Assembly: GCF_008973665.1 (NCBI RefSeq) | Contig: NZ_WACP01000013.1 | Coordinates: 124,001 to 188,000, forward strand | Direction: 5' to 3' | Origin: Paenibacillus tengchongensis | GTDB taxonomy: Bacteria; Bacillota; Bacilli; Paenibacillales; Paenibacillaceae | DNA: 64,000 bases | Shown here: positions 50,701 through 58,264 of the stretch, in pieces | How the letters are laid out: the number at the start of each line of letters is the position of its first letter | How positions within the stretch are numbered: the stretch's first letter is position 1 | The notes under the pieces: model-generated | What the model saw: only the letters and a program-made list of their open reading frames with translations | What the model was told of the DNA's origin: nothing | Database searches by the model: none | Translations under genes and position numbers: made by a program

Positions 50701-51570
50701 ATGAGCAAAGTGACGTTAATTTTCACCATCATAGCCATAGCCCTTACCCTCGGCGCCTGTTCCCGCGAACAGACTGCCCCGCTTGAGCCCACCGGTGAGC
50801 CCGTCAAGCAGGATACACTTGTACTCGTGGAGGGCGGGAAGTTCGTAAACCCGAAAACCAATGATTATGGACAAGAGGTCCCGATTTCCGATTTCTATAT
50901 CGGCCGCTATGAGGTCTCGCAGCAGGAGTGGATGGAAGTGATGGGCGGCAATCCCTCGCTCTTCAAAGGCAGTCAGCAGCCGGTGGAGATGGTGAGCTGG
51001 TATGATGCGGTAGAGTACTGCAATAAGCGGAGCATACAGGAGGGCTTCGAGCCCTTTTACCGGATAGACAAGCAGACGAAGGACCCGGCTAATCAAAGCG
51101 GCAACGATACGCTGAAATGGACGGTCACCCCGAATGAGGGGGCGAACGGTTACCGGCTGCCGACGGAGGCGGAGTGGGAATACGCCGCAAGCGGCGGTCA
51201 GTTGAGCGGGAGCTATACCTACAGCGGCAGCAATAACGCAGATGATGTGGCCTGGTACTGGCGGAATGCCGGCGACCAGTATTTGGCCGGGGACTGGCTC
51301 TGGCCGCGCATAGAGCAGAACAAGAACCAGACGCATACCATCGGCGGGAAGAAGCCGAATGAGCTCGGCCTTTACGATATGTCCGGCAATGTCCGGGAGT
51401 GGTGCTGGGACTGGTACAGCGAACCGGATGTCAGCAGCGGGACGTACCGGACCGTGAAGGGCGGCGGCTGGATCGGCGATGTCAGCAATGACGCGGTAGC
51501 CTTCCGCGGCAAGTTCGAGGCCAGCGGCTACGGGCCGGATCAGGGATTCCGGGTGGTCCGTACGAAGTAA
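50701..51570 (+). CDS. SUMF1/formylglycine-generating-type lipoprotein
   Basis: 289 residues. Lipoprotein signal peptide LTLGACS (Cys about 18), short linker, then a full SUMF1/FGE-sulfatase domain: VEGGKFVNP, FYIGRYEVSQQEWMEVMG, PVEMVSWYDAVEYCNKRS, YRLPTEAEWEYAASGG, ELGLYDMSGNVREWCWDWYS and GGGWIGD...GFRVVRT. Most bacterial members of this fold bind ligands or act as lectin-like modules, and the Cys pair needed for formylglycine synthesis is not apparent. ATG 50701 follows AAAGGAG. It stands outside the membrane and may share mRNA with xynA by read-through. Confidence 0.87.
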   Translation: MSKVTLIFTIIAIALTLGACSREQTAPLEPTGEPVKQDTLVLVEGGKFVNPKTNDYGQEVPISDFYIGRYEVSQQEWMEVMGGNPSLFKGSQQPVEMVSWYDAVEYCNKRSIQEGFEPFYRIDKQTKDPANQSGNDTLKWTVTPNEGANGYRLPTEAEWEYAASGGQLSGSYTYSGSNNADDVAWYWRNAGDQYLAGDWLWPRIEQNKNQTHTIGGKKPNELGLYDMSGNVREWCWDWYSEPDVSSGTYRTVKGGGWIGDVSNDAVAFRGKFEASGYGPDQGFRVVRTK

Positions 51571-51804
51571 CGGAGTCGTTCAGTTATGCCAGAGGGAGCT
51601 AACTGGATTCCATGGCGGCTTTCTGCAGTCCTGAATCAGGCGTCCTCCTGAATCACCTGTACAACCGTATACGTTCATCCTCCGGCGCCGGGAATCTCCT
51701 GTGCGCTTTCTTTATGGGGTTACCCGGCGCAAAGCCTATCCGGGCCCACTGCCAGCGGTGTATAATTTAGTAAATTAGCATACTCCGACTGGGGATTTAA
51801 GCCA

Positions 51805-52728
51805 ATGCACACGAATTACAAGGGTAGAATTGACAAGGTCATCCGCTATATAGAAGACAACAGCCACCGGAAGCTGAGCCTTGATCTGCTGGCGGGGGTC
51901 GCGGGCTTCTCCAAATATCATTTCATCCGGTTATTTACTGCTGTTGCCGGAGTGACTCCAATCGCCTATGTAAACCGGGTGCGACTGCAGAGGGCCGTAT
52001 ATTTGTTGACCGACAGTGAATCTACCATTCTGGAAATCTCCAGCGCATGCGGATTCGAATCGGTATCGGCTTTCCATGCGCTGTTCAGGAAGTACTATGA
52101 TCAGAGCCCAAGCGAAGTGCGGTCCGCACTAAGACAAAATAGCAATTATCTGCAATATCTCAGCAATAAGCCAGACGCGCAGAACGCCCCGGAGGATTAC
52201 ACTAGAAACCGAAACAATTCTCTCCGGCAAAGGGCGTGGGACGCAATGATCACCATCCGGGAAATTCCGGGTTACGAAGTGGCGTATGTAAGACATGTCG
52301 GGAGTTACCTGGATACCGGCCAGGCATGGGATAAGCTGCAAGTTTGGGCAGGCAGCCAGGGACTTACGCCTCCCGGGGCTATGTTTATCGGCATCTCTCT
52401 GGATGACCCGAATGTCACAGACGAGTTCGCCTGCCGGTATGATGCCTGTGTGACTTTGCCGCCAGGAGGAGCCAGTCGAGTGGAGTCTGCAGGGCCAGTC
52501 CAATGTAAGACCCTGTCCGGTGGTTTGTATGCGGTGTATCCATACTACGGGAAGGTGGAGCAATTCGTGCTCGCCTACCAGACCGTCTTCGGCCTGTGGC
52601 TGCCGGACAGCGGGTATGAGGCTGATGACCGGCCGTGCCTCGAATTCTGTCTGCAGGACCATGCCAAGGAAGCGGACGGAAAGTGTAAGGTAGACCTGTA
52701 CGTGCCGGTTAAACGGAGAGGGGTGTAA
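51805..52728 (+). CDS. AraC-family regulator with effector-binding domain
   Basis: 307 residues. Two N-terminal helix-turn-helix motifs of AraC/XylS type (IDKVIRYIEDNSHRKLSLDLLAGVAGFSKYHFIRLFTAVAGVTPIAYVNRVRLQRAVYLL). The C-terminal half is a GyrI/AraC-effector-binding fold (ITIREIPGYEVAYVRHVGSYLDTGQAWDKLQVWAG, ending KCKVDLYVPVKRRGV). Members bind amphipathic drugs or toxins, as Rob, SoxS-like or BmrR-like sensors do. It ends just before the kinase-GNAT gene and probably shares its transcript. Start ATG 51805 with a weak GGGGA site. Confidence 0.9.
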   Translation: MHTNYKGRIDKVIRYIEDNSHRKLSLDLLAGVAGFSKYHFIRLFTAVAGVTPIAYVNRVRLQRAVYLLTDSESTILEISSACGFESVSAFHALFRKYYDQSPSEVRSALRQNSNYLQYLSNKPDAQNAPEDYTRNRNNSLRQRAWDAMITIREIPGYEVAYVRHVGSYLDTGQAWDKLQVWAGSQGLTPPGAMFIGISLDDPNVTDEFACRYDACVTLPPGGASRVESAGPVQCKTLSGGLYAVYPYYGKVEQFVLAYQTVFGLWLPDSGYEADDRPCLEFCLQDHAKEADGKCKVDLYVPVKRRGV

Positions 52729-52750
52729 TTTGGTGGAAGGAAGTGCGCAA

Positions 52751-54220
52751 ATGGCGAATCCGATAAGTGAGGTAACCTGGATGGAGCATAGCGATAAGCT
52801 GGAAGCTTTATTAAAGCAGGAAGCGAAGATCACCACCCATTCTCTGGACCAGGGATTTGAAGCTGAAGTCATGAAGATCACGGCAGACGGGGAGAGCTAT
52901 GTCCTGAAAATATGGAACCAAAGCGCAAGACCCGATATCCGGTTTCAATACCGGCTGCTGGAGGCATTGTCGGCCCGGGGGATATCCGTGTCCAGACCGC
53001 TCGGCTGGGGGCTTAATCCCGGAGGGGAGCAGGTACTGCTGACCGGCTATGACGGGGGAGCACTCCGCAGGCCGGATGAGCGGGCTATGACGGCGCTGGC
53101 GGGTATTTTATCCGAAATACATAACCTCTCCATAGAAGAGCTTGGCGAAATTCAAATCCCGACGTTCACCTTTAGGGACTACTTCTTTCCCGGAGCCGGT
53201 GAACATGCGGACATTACCCAAGCGCTGCTGCCGCTTCTTAGCAGTATTACCGTCAGACAAGAATGTCTGATTCATGGCGATTTTCATCCGGAGAATGTGC
53301 TGGAGGATCGGGGCCGGTACACGGTCATTGATTGGACAAACGGGCAGTTAGGCGATCCCAGGTATGATCTGTCGTGGTCGGTGGTGCTGCTTAGGGTGTA
53401 CCTCTCGGACCGGCTGGCCGAGGAGTTCCTTCGCGCCTATCTGGCGGGAAATGAGCTGCTGCAGGAAGAACTGGAGGCGTTCGAAGCGCTCGCCTGTCTG
53501 CGGTGGTTATTGCTGATCCGAAGCAGCGGTGCGCCCCAAGGGCCGGAGGTCTTAAAGAGAGCAAGCCGGCTGATCGCCGGGAACAAGTATCTGCAAGGAA
53601 TCGCATTTAAGGAGTTCAGAACCAAACATAAGAATAAGGGCAGTGACGGGATGAATCTGGAAGCCGTGTTCGGACAGTTTCCTGTCCTGGAGTCAGACGG
53701 ACTCCTGTTGGCTAAGATCGAACCCCATCATCTGGATGGCGTATTTGAAATCTACAATAACGGCAAAGTGTTCGAGTGGTGCGGCATCCTCCCCAAGCAT
53801 AACAAAGAGACGGTGAAGCATATGATCGGCCATTTCGAACGGGATTACAATAAGCGGTCGCGGGTTAAATGGGGGATCTTCGCCAAGGCGGAGCCCGGTC
53901 GTCTGCTGGGGATTATTGAGGCGATGGATTTTGAGGCAAAAGTAAACAAGGTGACCATCGGCTATTACCTCGCGGAAGCCTGCTGGGGGAAAGGGACCGC
54001 TACTGCGGCGGTGCAGCTTCTGCTCGAATTCCTGTTCCGGGAAATTAACGTTAACCGGGTGCAGGCCGAGGTCATGCCGCCTAATAGGGCTTCCAAGCAG
54101 GTGCTGCTGAAGAACGGCTTCCGCAAGGAAGGGCTGCTGAGACAGGCCTCGCTCTGGACTGGTAAGGGTGTTGTGGATTTGGAGATATACGGGCTGCTGC
54201 GGGAGGAGTACGGGAAATGA
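52751..54220 (+). CDS. APH kinase-GNAT acetyltransferase fusion
   Basis: 489 residues in two catalytic domains. About 1-290 is an aminoglycoside-phosphotransferase-like kinase: VLKIW (Lys), CLIHGDFHPENVL catalytic loop and YTVIDWTNGQLGDPRYDLSW metal loop. About 305-489 is a RimJ/RimL-type GNAT acetyltransferase with WGIFAKAEPGRLLGIIEAMDF, IGYYLAEACWGKGTATAA (acetyl-CoA loop) and VMPPNRASKQVLLKNGFRKEG. The order is the reverse of AAC(6')-APH(2''). ATG 52751 follows GGAAGGAAG. Next to an effector-binding AraC regulator it suggests a drug-modifying unit, but endogenous substrates are equally possible. Confidence 0.9.
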   Translation: MANPISEVTWMEHSDKLEALLKQEAKITTHSLDQGFEAEVMKITADGESYVLKIWNQSARPDIRFQYRLLEALSARGISVSRPLGWGLNPGGEQVLLTGYDGGALRRPDERAMTALAGILSEIHNLSIEELGEIQIPTFTFRDYFFPGAGEHADITQALLPLLSSITVRQECLIHGDFHPENVLEDRGRYTVIDWTNGQLGDPRYDLSWSVVLLRVYLSDRLAEEFLRAYLAGNELLQEELEAFEALACLRWLLLIRSSGAPQGPEVLKRASRLIAGNKYLQGIAFKEFRTKHKNKGSDGMNLEAVFGQFPVLESDGLLLAKIEPHHLDGVFEIYNNGKVFEWCGILPKHNKETVKHMIGHFERDYNKRSRVKWGIFAKAEPGRLLGIIEAMDFEAKVNKVTIGYYLAEACWGKGTATAAVQLLLEFLFREINVNRVQAEVMPPNRASKQVLLKNGFRKEGLLRQASLWTGKGVVDLEIYGLLREEYGK

Positions 54221-54245
54221 CGTTAGAAGCAGGACGCAATATAAC

Positions 54246-54473
54246 ATGAAAAAAACACCCGTAACCCTATGCTCTGCCCTGTGCCTGACTCTGCTGGTCA
54301 CCGTGCCAGCCTTCGCAGCAGTCTCTTCAAAAGCACCTACCGTCTCGGTGTCCAAAGTGGCGGCCATTGATTTAAGTCCGGCTGTGCCGGAGAGCGACGG
54401 TGCGTTTCATGACGGGCTGCTGCTGGCAGTAAAGCATGGCTTAATCACTTGTTGTACTCCAGCCGCAGAATAA
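54246..54473 (+). CDS. Short secreted protein, possibly truncated
   Basis: 75 residues. A clear signal peptide MKKTPVTLCSALCLTLLVTVPAFA, then a short mature part SSKAPTVSVSKVAAIDLSPAVPESDGAFHDGLLLAVKHGLI. It ends abruptly in TCCTPAAE where decayed sequence begins, so it may be the 5' remnant of a longer exported protein (with an SLH-like DGAFHDGLLLAVKHGLI turn). The ribosome site GAAGCAGGACG lies upstream of ATG 54246. It may be a dead fragment. Confidence 0.5.
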   Translation: MKKTPVTLCSALCLTLLVTVPAFAAVSSKAPTVSVSKVAAIDLSPAVPESDGAFHDGLLLAVKHGLITCCTPAAE

Positions 54474-54479
54474 CCCCAT

Positions 54480-55415
54480 TTGATATAACCCAGAAGATTA
54501 GTCTTCGTATCCTTGACCAGCTGACCTCGGTCAGCATCACGTTTAAGCCGTTCCTGAAGTCCCGCAAGTCGGCACAGGCCGTAATTACGGAGTCATTGCC
54601 GGTTCTCTTCCAGCAGGTACGTAAGGTGTCCGTCGGAGAGCTGGGCGAGGAAGATATTCGCCGTCTCCGCTACTGCTCCCGCCACCGGATCAACTTCATC
54701 TCCGGCACGATGTCGCCGGCCGACAAGAATGAGGGGACGAACGAGCTGGAGTCGCTCAGCCAAGGCAGCTCTGAACGATAAGTATGGCCCGAGTGTGTAC
54801 CAGACCTATAAGTACATGGGGGACATCCGGGAGAATAGGGTTCCGCTGGCTGCACATCTGCAGGCGCATCAGACCTACAAACGGCAGCTGGAGCTCTACG
54901 CGGAAGAGGGTGAGATGGAGTTCAAACCGTTTGCGGTACTGAAAATGGTTTATGAAGACGGGAGCGAGGAAATCCCGGACACTGTGACCTCCGAGATGTA
55001 CGCCTTTCTGTCGGAGGACGAGGCGGTGAAGCTGGATCTGTCCGCCCCGGATGCCCAGGAGCAAGCAGAGCGTTATTTCGCCAAGCTGACGCTGGAGAAC
55101 CAGATGGAAGGCATCGTCATCAAGCCGGAGCGGTGGAACGGGGAGACAGTACCCTATATGAAGGTACGGAACCCGGATTATCTGTCCATCATCTACGGTT
55201 ATGATTACAAGTTCCCGCATAAGTACAAGAAGTTGATGCAGCAAAAAAATGTGCGTCCGAAGCTGCGGACCTCGCTGAACGAGTACCGGCTGGGGCAGCA
55301 GATGCTGGCGGTTCCCTTTGCGGAGATCAGCCCCGATCACGAAGCCTACGCGGAGATTGCCGCGAATCTGCTGTTCGAGGTAGCCAAGGAAACAGACATC
55401 GATCCGCGGCTGTAA
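54480..55415 (+). pseudogene. Decayed gene with ATP-dependent RNA/DNA-ligase-like domain
   Basis: The first part (54480-54780; DQLTSVSITFKPF, LGEEDIRRLRYCSRHRINF) runs to a stop. From about 54764 another frame gives KAALNDKYGPSVYQTYKYMGDIRENRVPLAAHLQAHQTYKRQLEL, and at 55105-55175 NQMEGIVIKPERWNG...VPYMKVRNPDYL. The last are motif IV (EGIVIKP) and motif V (K-V-R) of the nucleotidyltransferase fold shared by RNA ligases and the Pnkp ligase module. The N-terminal half with the active-site Lys (KxDG) is missing or scrambled. The C-terminal ~220 residues are uninterrupted and might still be made from ATG 54729. I read it as a truncated RNA-repair-type gene. Confidence 0.62.
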
Positions 55416-55433
55416 GCCGCAGTGCATGAAGAA

Positions 55434-55476
55434 GCCGTCTCCACAGCCTAAGGGCTGCCGGGGACGGCTAGTTTTT
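55434..55476 (+). terminator. Terminator after ligase-like pseudogene
   Basis: GCCGTCTCC (55434-55442) and GGGGACGGC (55460-55468), with an inner AGCC/GGCT pairing, followed by TAGTTTTTTG. Confidence 0.8.
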
Positions 55477-55570
55477 TGTCTGCACCAAAGTAGCAGCTAT
55501 GTAATGTGGAGAAAGGGCTCCACCGTCCGGCATGGGGCGCTCAAGTTTCGCTGTGGAGGTATTAGCTTGC

Positions 55571-55740
55571 TTTTCGCCACTTAAATAGCCCATGGGTCCG
55601 GATCAGCGATAAGATAGTTCGATAATCGCCACTTAATCATAGTGAAACTGACACTTGGAGCGGTGTATCGTCAAATTAGGTGGAGGAAATCGAACTAGAT
55701 CCGGACAATGGGACTGTACGCGGAAAATAAGTGGCGAAAA
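55571..55740. repeat. 170-bp imperfect palindromic intergenic element
   Basis: Arms TTTTCGCCACTTA (55571-55583) / TAAGTGGCGAAAA (55728-55740), inside them CCCATGGGTCCGGATC (55589-55604) / GATCCGGACAATGGG (55698-55712), and inside those GTTCGATAATCGCCACTTAAT / ATTAGGTGGAGGAAATCGAAC (about 55618-55638/55675-55695). The nested order makes one long hairpin with small bulges. No reading frame inside. It fills the gap 55416-55938 before the WYL genes. Confidence 0.72.
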
Positions 55741-55938
55741 TCAAACTAGCAACTTGACCGCATCAAATTGCAGCTACGAACTATCTACCTGGCGAGTAAG
55801 AGCGGAGATGGCGGCGCACACTGTCCTTAGATATGGCTTGGTCAACGCACTTTCAGCTCGCCTGCACCAGAGCAGCAGCTATTCGACCTCTAACATGCGC
55901 CAGAGACTGGCTGGGAAGAACGTAATGCAGCCGTTTCT

Positions 55939-56763
55939 CTACGACGACATCTCCTCGTCCACCGGCGAAGTCCCGTAACGCTCCAGCGCCTTCGTCGATG
56001 CTTCCAGCATCCGGCGCTGCAGATAATCGCCCTCGGTCACCCGGACCCGCTTGCCGAGAAAACGGATTTTGGACAGCAGATACTCCATTTCATCGCCGAT
56101 CAGGCAGACCTTCATCCGGTAGAGGTCCTGCTCCTGGTCATATTCCACCTTCTTCTCAAAGCTGGAGAGGGCGTAGAGGATGCGCGACAATTCTTCGTTG
56201 TACCTCCGGACGATCTCTAGCGTCACCTCGTCTTTGCGCGCTTCGAGCGTTGCGCCGATCTTCCTGAGAATGCGCTCCGCTACCGCCGGGTTAACATATT
56301 CCGGATTAAGGGACTGGATATTGGCCAGCCTGGTGCTCATAAACACCCGGTGGCGGATGTGATACCACAGCAGGTACCACTCCCGCTTGACCAGTGAATA
56401 TTCGAGCCGGTACGGCAGGCCGTACTGATCCGCATACACCCGCCCGCTCTTGATGCTATAAGTGATGCGGATGCCGCTCTTATGCATCATCAGCCGGCGC
56501 AGCGGACGGAGGAGCGGATGGTAGACCTGCTTCTCCCAGCTGCGGGCCTTCTCGATCAGGTGGCCGGAGATGTCCATGGCCTGGTCATGCTCCAGAATGA
56601 TGCGGAGCTTCTCCAGCGTCTCCGGGGTGAAAGCTTCGCCTGCTGCCGGATGGGCCAGCATCGTCTTCAGCCAGGCCCGTTCATGAGAGGTGACGGTGAA
56701 GATGCCGGAGTCCTCCAGCCGGGAGATGATCTGGTGGTTAAAGATTTTCTCAAACAGATTCAT
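55939..56763 (-). CDS. WYL-domain regulator, second gene of pair
   Basis: 274 residues. After a helical N-terminus comes a WYL-type ligand-sensing domain (about 110-190: KSGIRITYSIKSGRVYADQYGLPYRLEYSLVKREWYLLWYHIR), then a C-terminal segment (EDLYRMKVCLIGDEMEYLLSKIRFLGKRVRV, ending YLQRRMLEAST) typical for WYL proteins. I see no DNA-binding helix-turn-helix, so it may act with the larger neighbour. ATG 56763 follows AGGAGATC and overlaps the upstream gene by 14 bp, giving coupled translation. Such paired WYL genes occur in Paenibacillus; nucleotide or ssDNA ligands are known for the domain. Confidence 0.8.
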   Translation of the reverse strand: MNLFEKIFNHQIISRLEDSGIFTVTSHERAWLKTMLAHPAAGEAFTPETLEKLRIILEHDQAMDISGHLIEKARSWEKQVYHPLLRPLRRLMMHKSGIRITYSIKSGRVYADQYGLPYRLEYSLVKREWYLLWYHIRHRVFMSTRLANIQSLNPEYVNPAVAERILRKIGATLEARKDEVTLEIVRRYNEELSRILYALSSFEKKVEYDQEQDLYRMKVCLIGDEMEYLLSKIRFLGKRVRVTEGDYLQRRMLEASTKALERYGTSPVDEEMSS

Positions 56764-58063
56764 AGTAGGCTTTGATCTCCTTCCATTCCTCAATCATCTC
56801 GCGGCGCAGCCGGGCCGGCTCAAGCACCTCACAGCTGGACCCAAAGCTTCGCAGCCACGGCTTGATCTCGGTAGTTCCGTTCACCACGATCTCATAAATA
56901 AACGAATGTCCGTCCTCATAGATGATTTCTCCCCACTGCCCCTGCAGCAGCACACGTTCCTTCACAAAGTTGAAATCCGAGCCCTCCGGATTGTAAAAGC
57001 GGGCGCGCACCGTGACCGGCTTGCCGGTGTCGATCAGCCAGCTGTACCGCAGCCGCTCATCCAGCTCCTGCAGCTTCTGTCTGTACCACTGTTCATCGGC
57101 CGCCTCATCCTCCTCGGTGATCTGGATGATTCCCTCGGTGCGGTATTTACGGATGCCCTCCCGGCCGTGGGCCAGCAGATACCATCTTCCGTATTGATGG
57201 TCGTAGACGATCTTGAGCGGCAGCGCCCTCTCGGCCTTGCCTTCGGGGCTGCGCTCGAACAACGGATTGGTATTCTTGGCGGCATAGCTTTTCTCCGATT
57301 TGGGGGAGAAATACTGAAACTGCACCCGGCGGCGTCCGCGGATGGCGTGCAGCAGCGTGAACAGATGAGCTTCATCCAAAATCCGTGAATGATAATGATA
57401 TTTATACAGGAACGGCTCGGCCGCATATTTCGCTTCCGGGCTCCGCATGAGCTGCTTCTTCAGGCCGTCGCGCAGCAGATAGCCTTGTACGGAGGGCACC
57501 TGCGTATTCGCCATTACATCAACGAAGTCATATAAATCGATCAGCTCTTCCTCCGACAAGCTGCGCACCAGATCGTCCTGAATGCGGTACCGGTAGGGCC
57601 GGGGTCCCGGCTCCCGCCGGATAACGCCGACCTCCTCCAGATATTTCAGATCGGAGCGGATCGTCTTCTCATCGGGCAGAGCAAGCTCGGCGGGCAGGCC
57701 TGCGCAGCATAGATCCAGCAGTTCCATGGCCGTCAGCGCTTGCCCGTTCAAGGCGCCCAGCAGGAGCGAGATGCGCTGGCTTTCTGTTTCTTTGACGGAT
57801 TTGGCGCGGAACAGAAACAGCAGCAGCGGGTCCGTGGAGTCATAGTAGCTGAAGCGGATGGGATCTGTCAGCTCCTTGCCCGGCTCCTGCGGCTCCTGCG
57901 GGTGCAGGGAGCCGGCCACTTCCTTCAGCCGCCGCAGCGTCTTGTCGAAGGTATGGACGGAGATGCCGAGCCGCTCGGCGAACTGCTGCCTGCTGAAAGC
58001 GCCGCTGGTTAAGACAAGCATGCGCAGAAACTGGATCTCTTTATCGAAGCTTTCCTTGGCCAT
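56750..58063 (-). CDS. HTH-WYL transcriptional regulator, first gene of pair
   Basis: 437 residues. N-terminal helix-turn-helix of DeoR/HTH_11 type (FSRQQFAERLGISVHTFDKTLRRLKEV), a second winged-helix-like region (PDEKTIRSDLKYLEEVGVIRREPG), and a WYL domain with RRRVQFQYFSPKSEKSYAA...LPLKIVYDHQYGRWYLLAHGREGIRKYRTEGI. The C-terminal WCX-like extension follows. It is divergent from the GH2 gene 200 bp away and could control it, or act with its overlapping partner. GCAATGGCC gives the start ATG 58063, with GGAGGATCAGC in front. Confidence 0.87.
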   Translation of the reverse strand: MAKESFDKEIQFLRMLVLTSGAFSRQQFAERLGISVHTFDKTLRRLKEVAGSLHPQEPQEPGKELTDPIRFSYYDSTDPLLLFLFRAKSVKETESQRISLLLGALNGQALTAMELLDLCCAGLPAELALPDEKTIRSDLKYLEEVGVIRREPGPRPYRYRIQDDLVRSLSEEELIDLYDFVDVMANTQVPSVQGYLLRDGLKKQLMRSPEAKYAAEPFLYKYHYHSRILDEAHLFTLLHAIRGRRRVQFQYFSPKSEKSYAAKNTNPLFERSPEGKAERALPLKIVYDHQYGRWYLLAHGREGIRKYRTEGIIQITEEDEAADEQWYRQKLQELDERLRYSWLIDTGKPVTVRARFYNPEGSDFNFVKERVLLQGQWGEIIYEDGHSFIYEIVVNGTTEIKPWLRSFGSSCEVLEPARLRREMIEEWKEIKAYYESV

Positions 58064-58264
58064 TGCTGATCCTCCGTTCGGGGTAGTGCCTTCTTTCCAT
58101 TGTAGCAGGGGCGGCTTTTCTGCAACAGTGATCTTAATATTTTAATAGGATTCGGAATATCGTTATCTTGAAGAAAGGTTATATGAATTTTATCATTTTA
58201 AGTATATTTCGGCCTGATGCCGTCCGTTGACGGAAAGGGCCTGCACATACGGGAGGGACATCAA

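Noticed and set aside
50701..51570. Annotation as an active formylglycine-generating enzyme
   Set aside because: The fold is SUMF1-like, but I cannot see the Cys pair of the catalytic site, the protein is a lipoprotein outside the cell, and no sulfatase gene is near.
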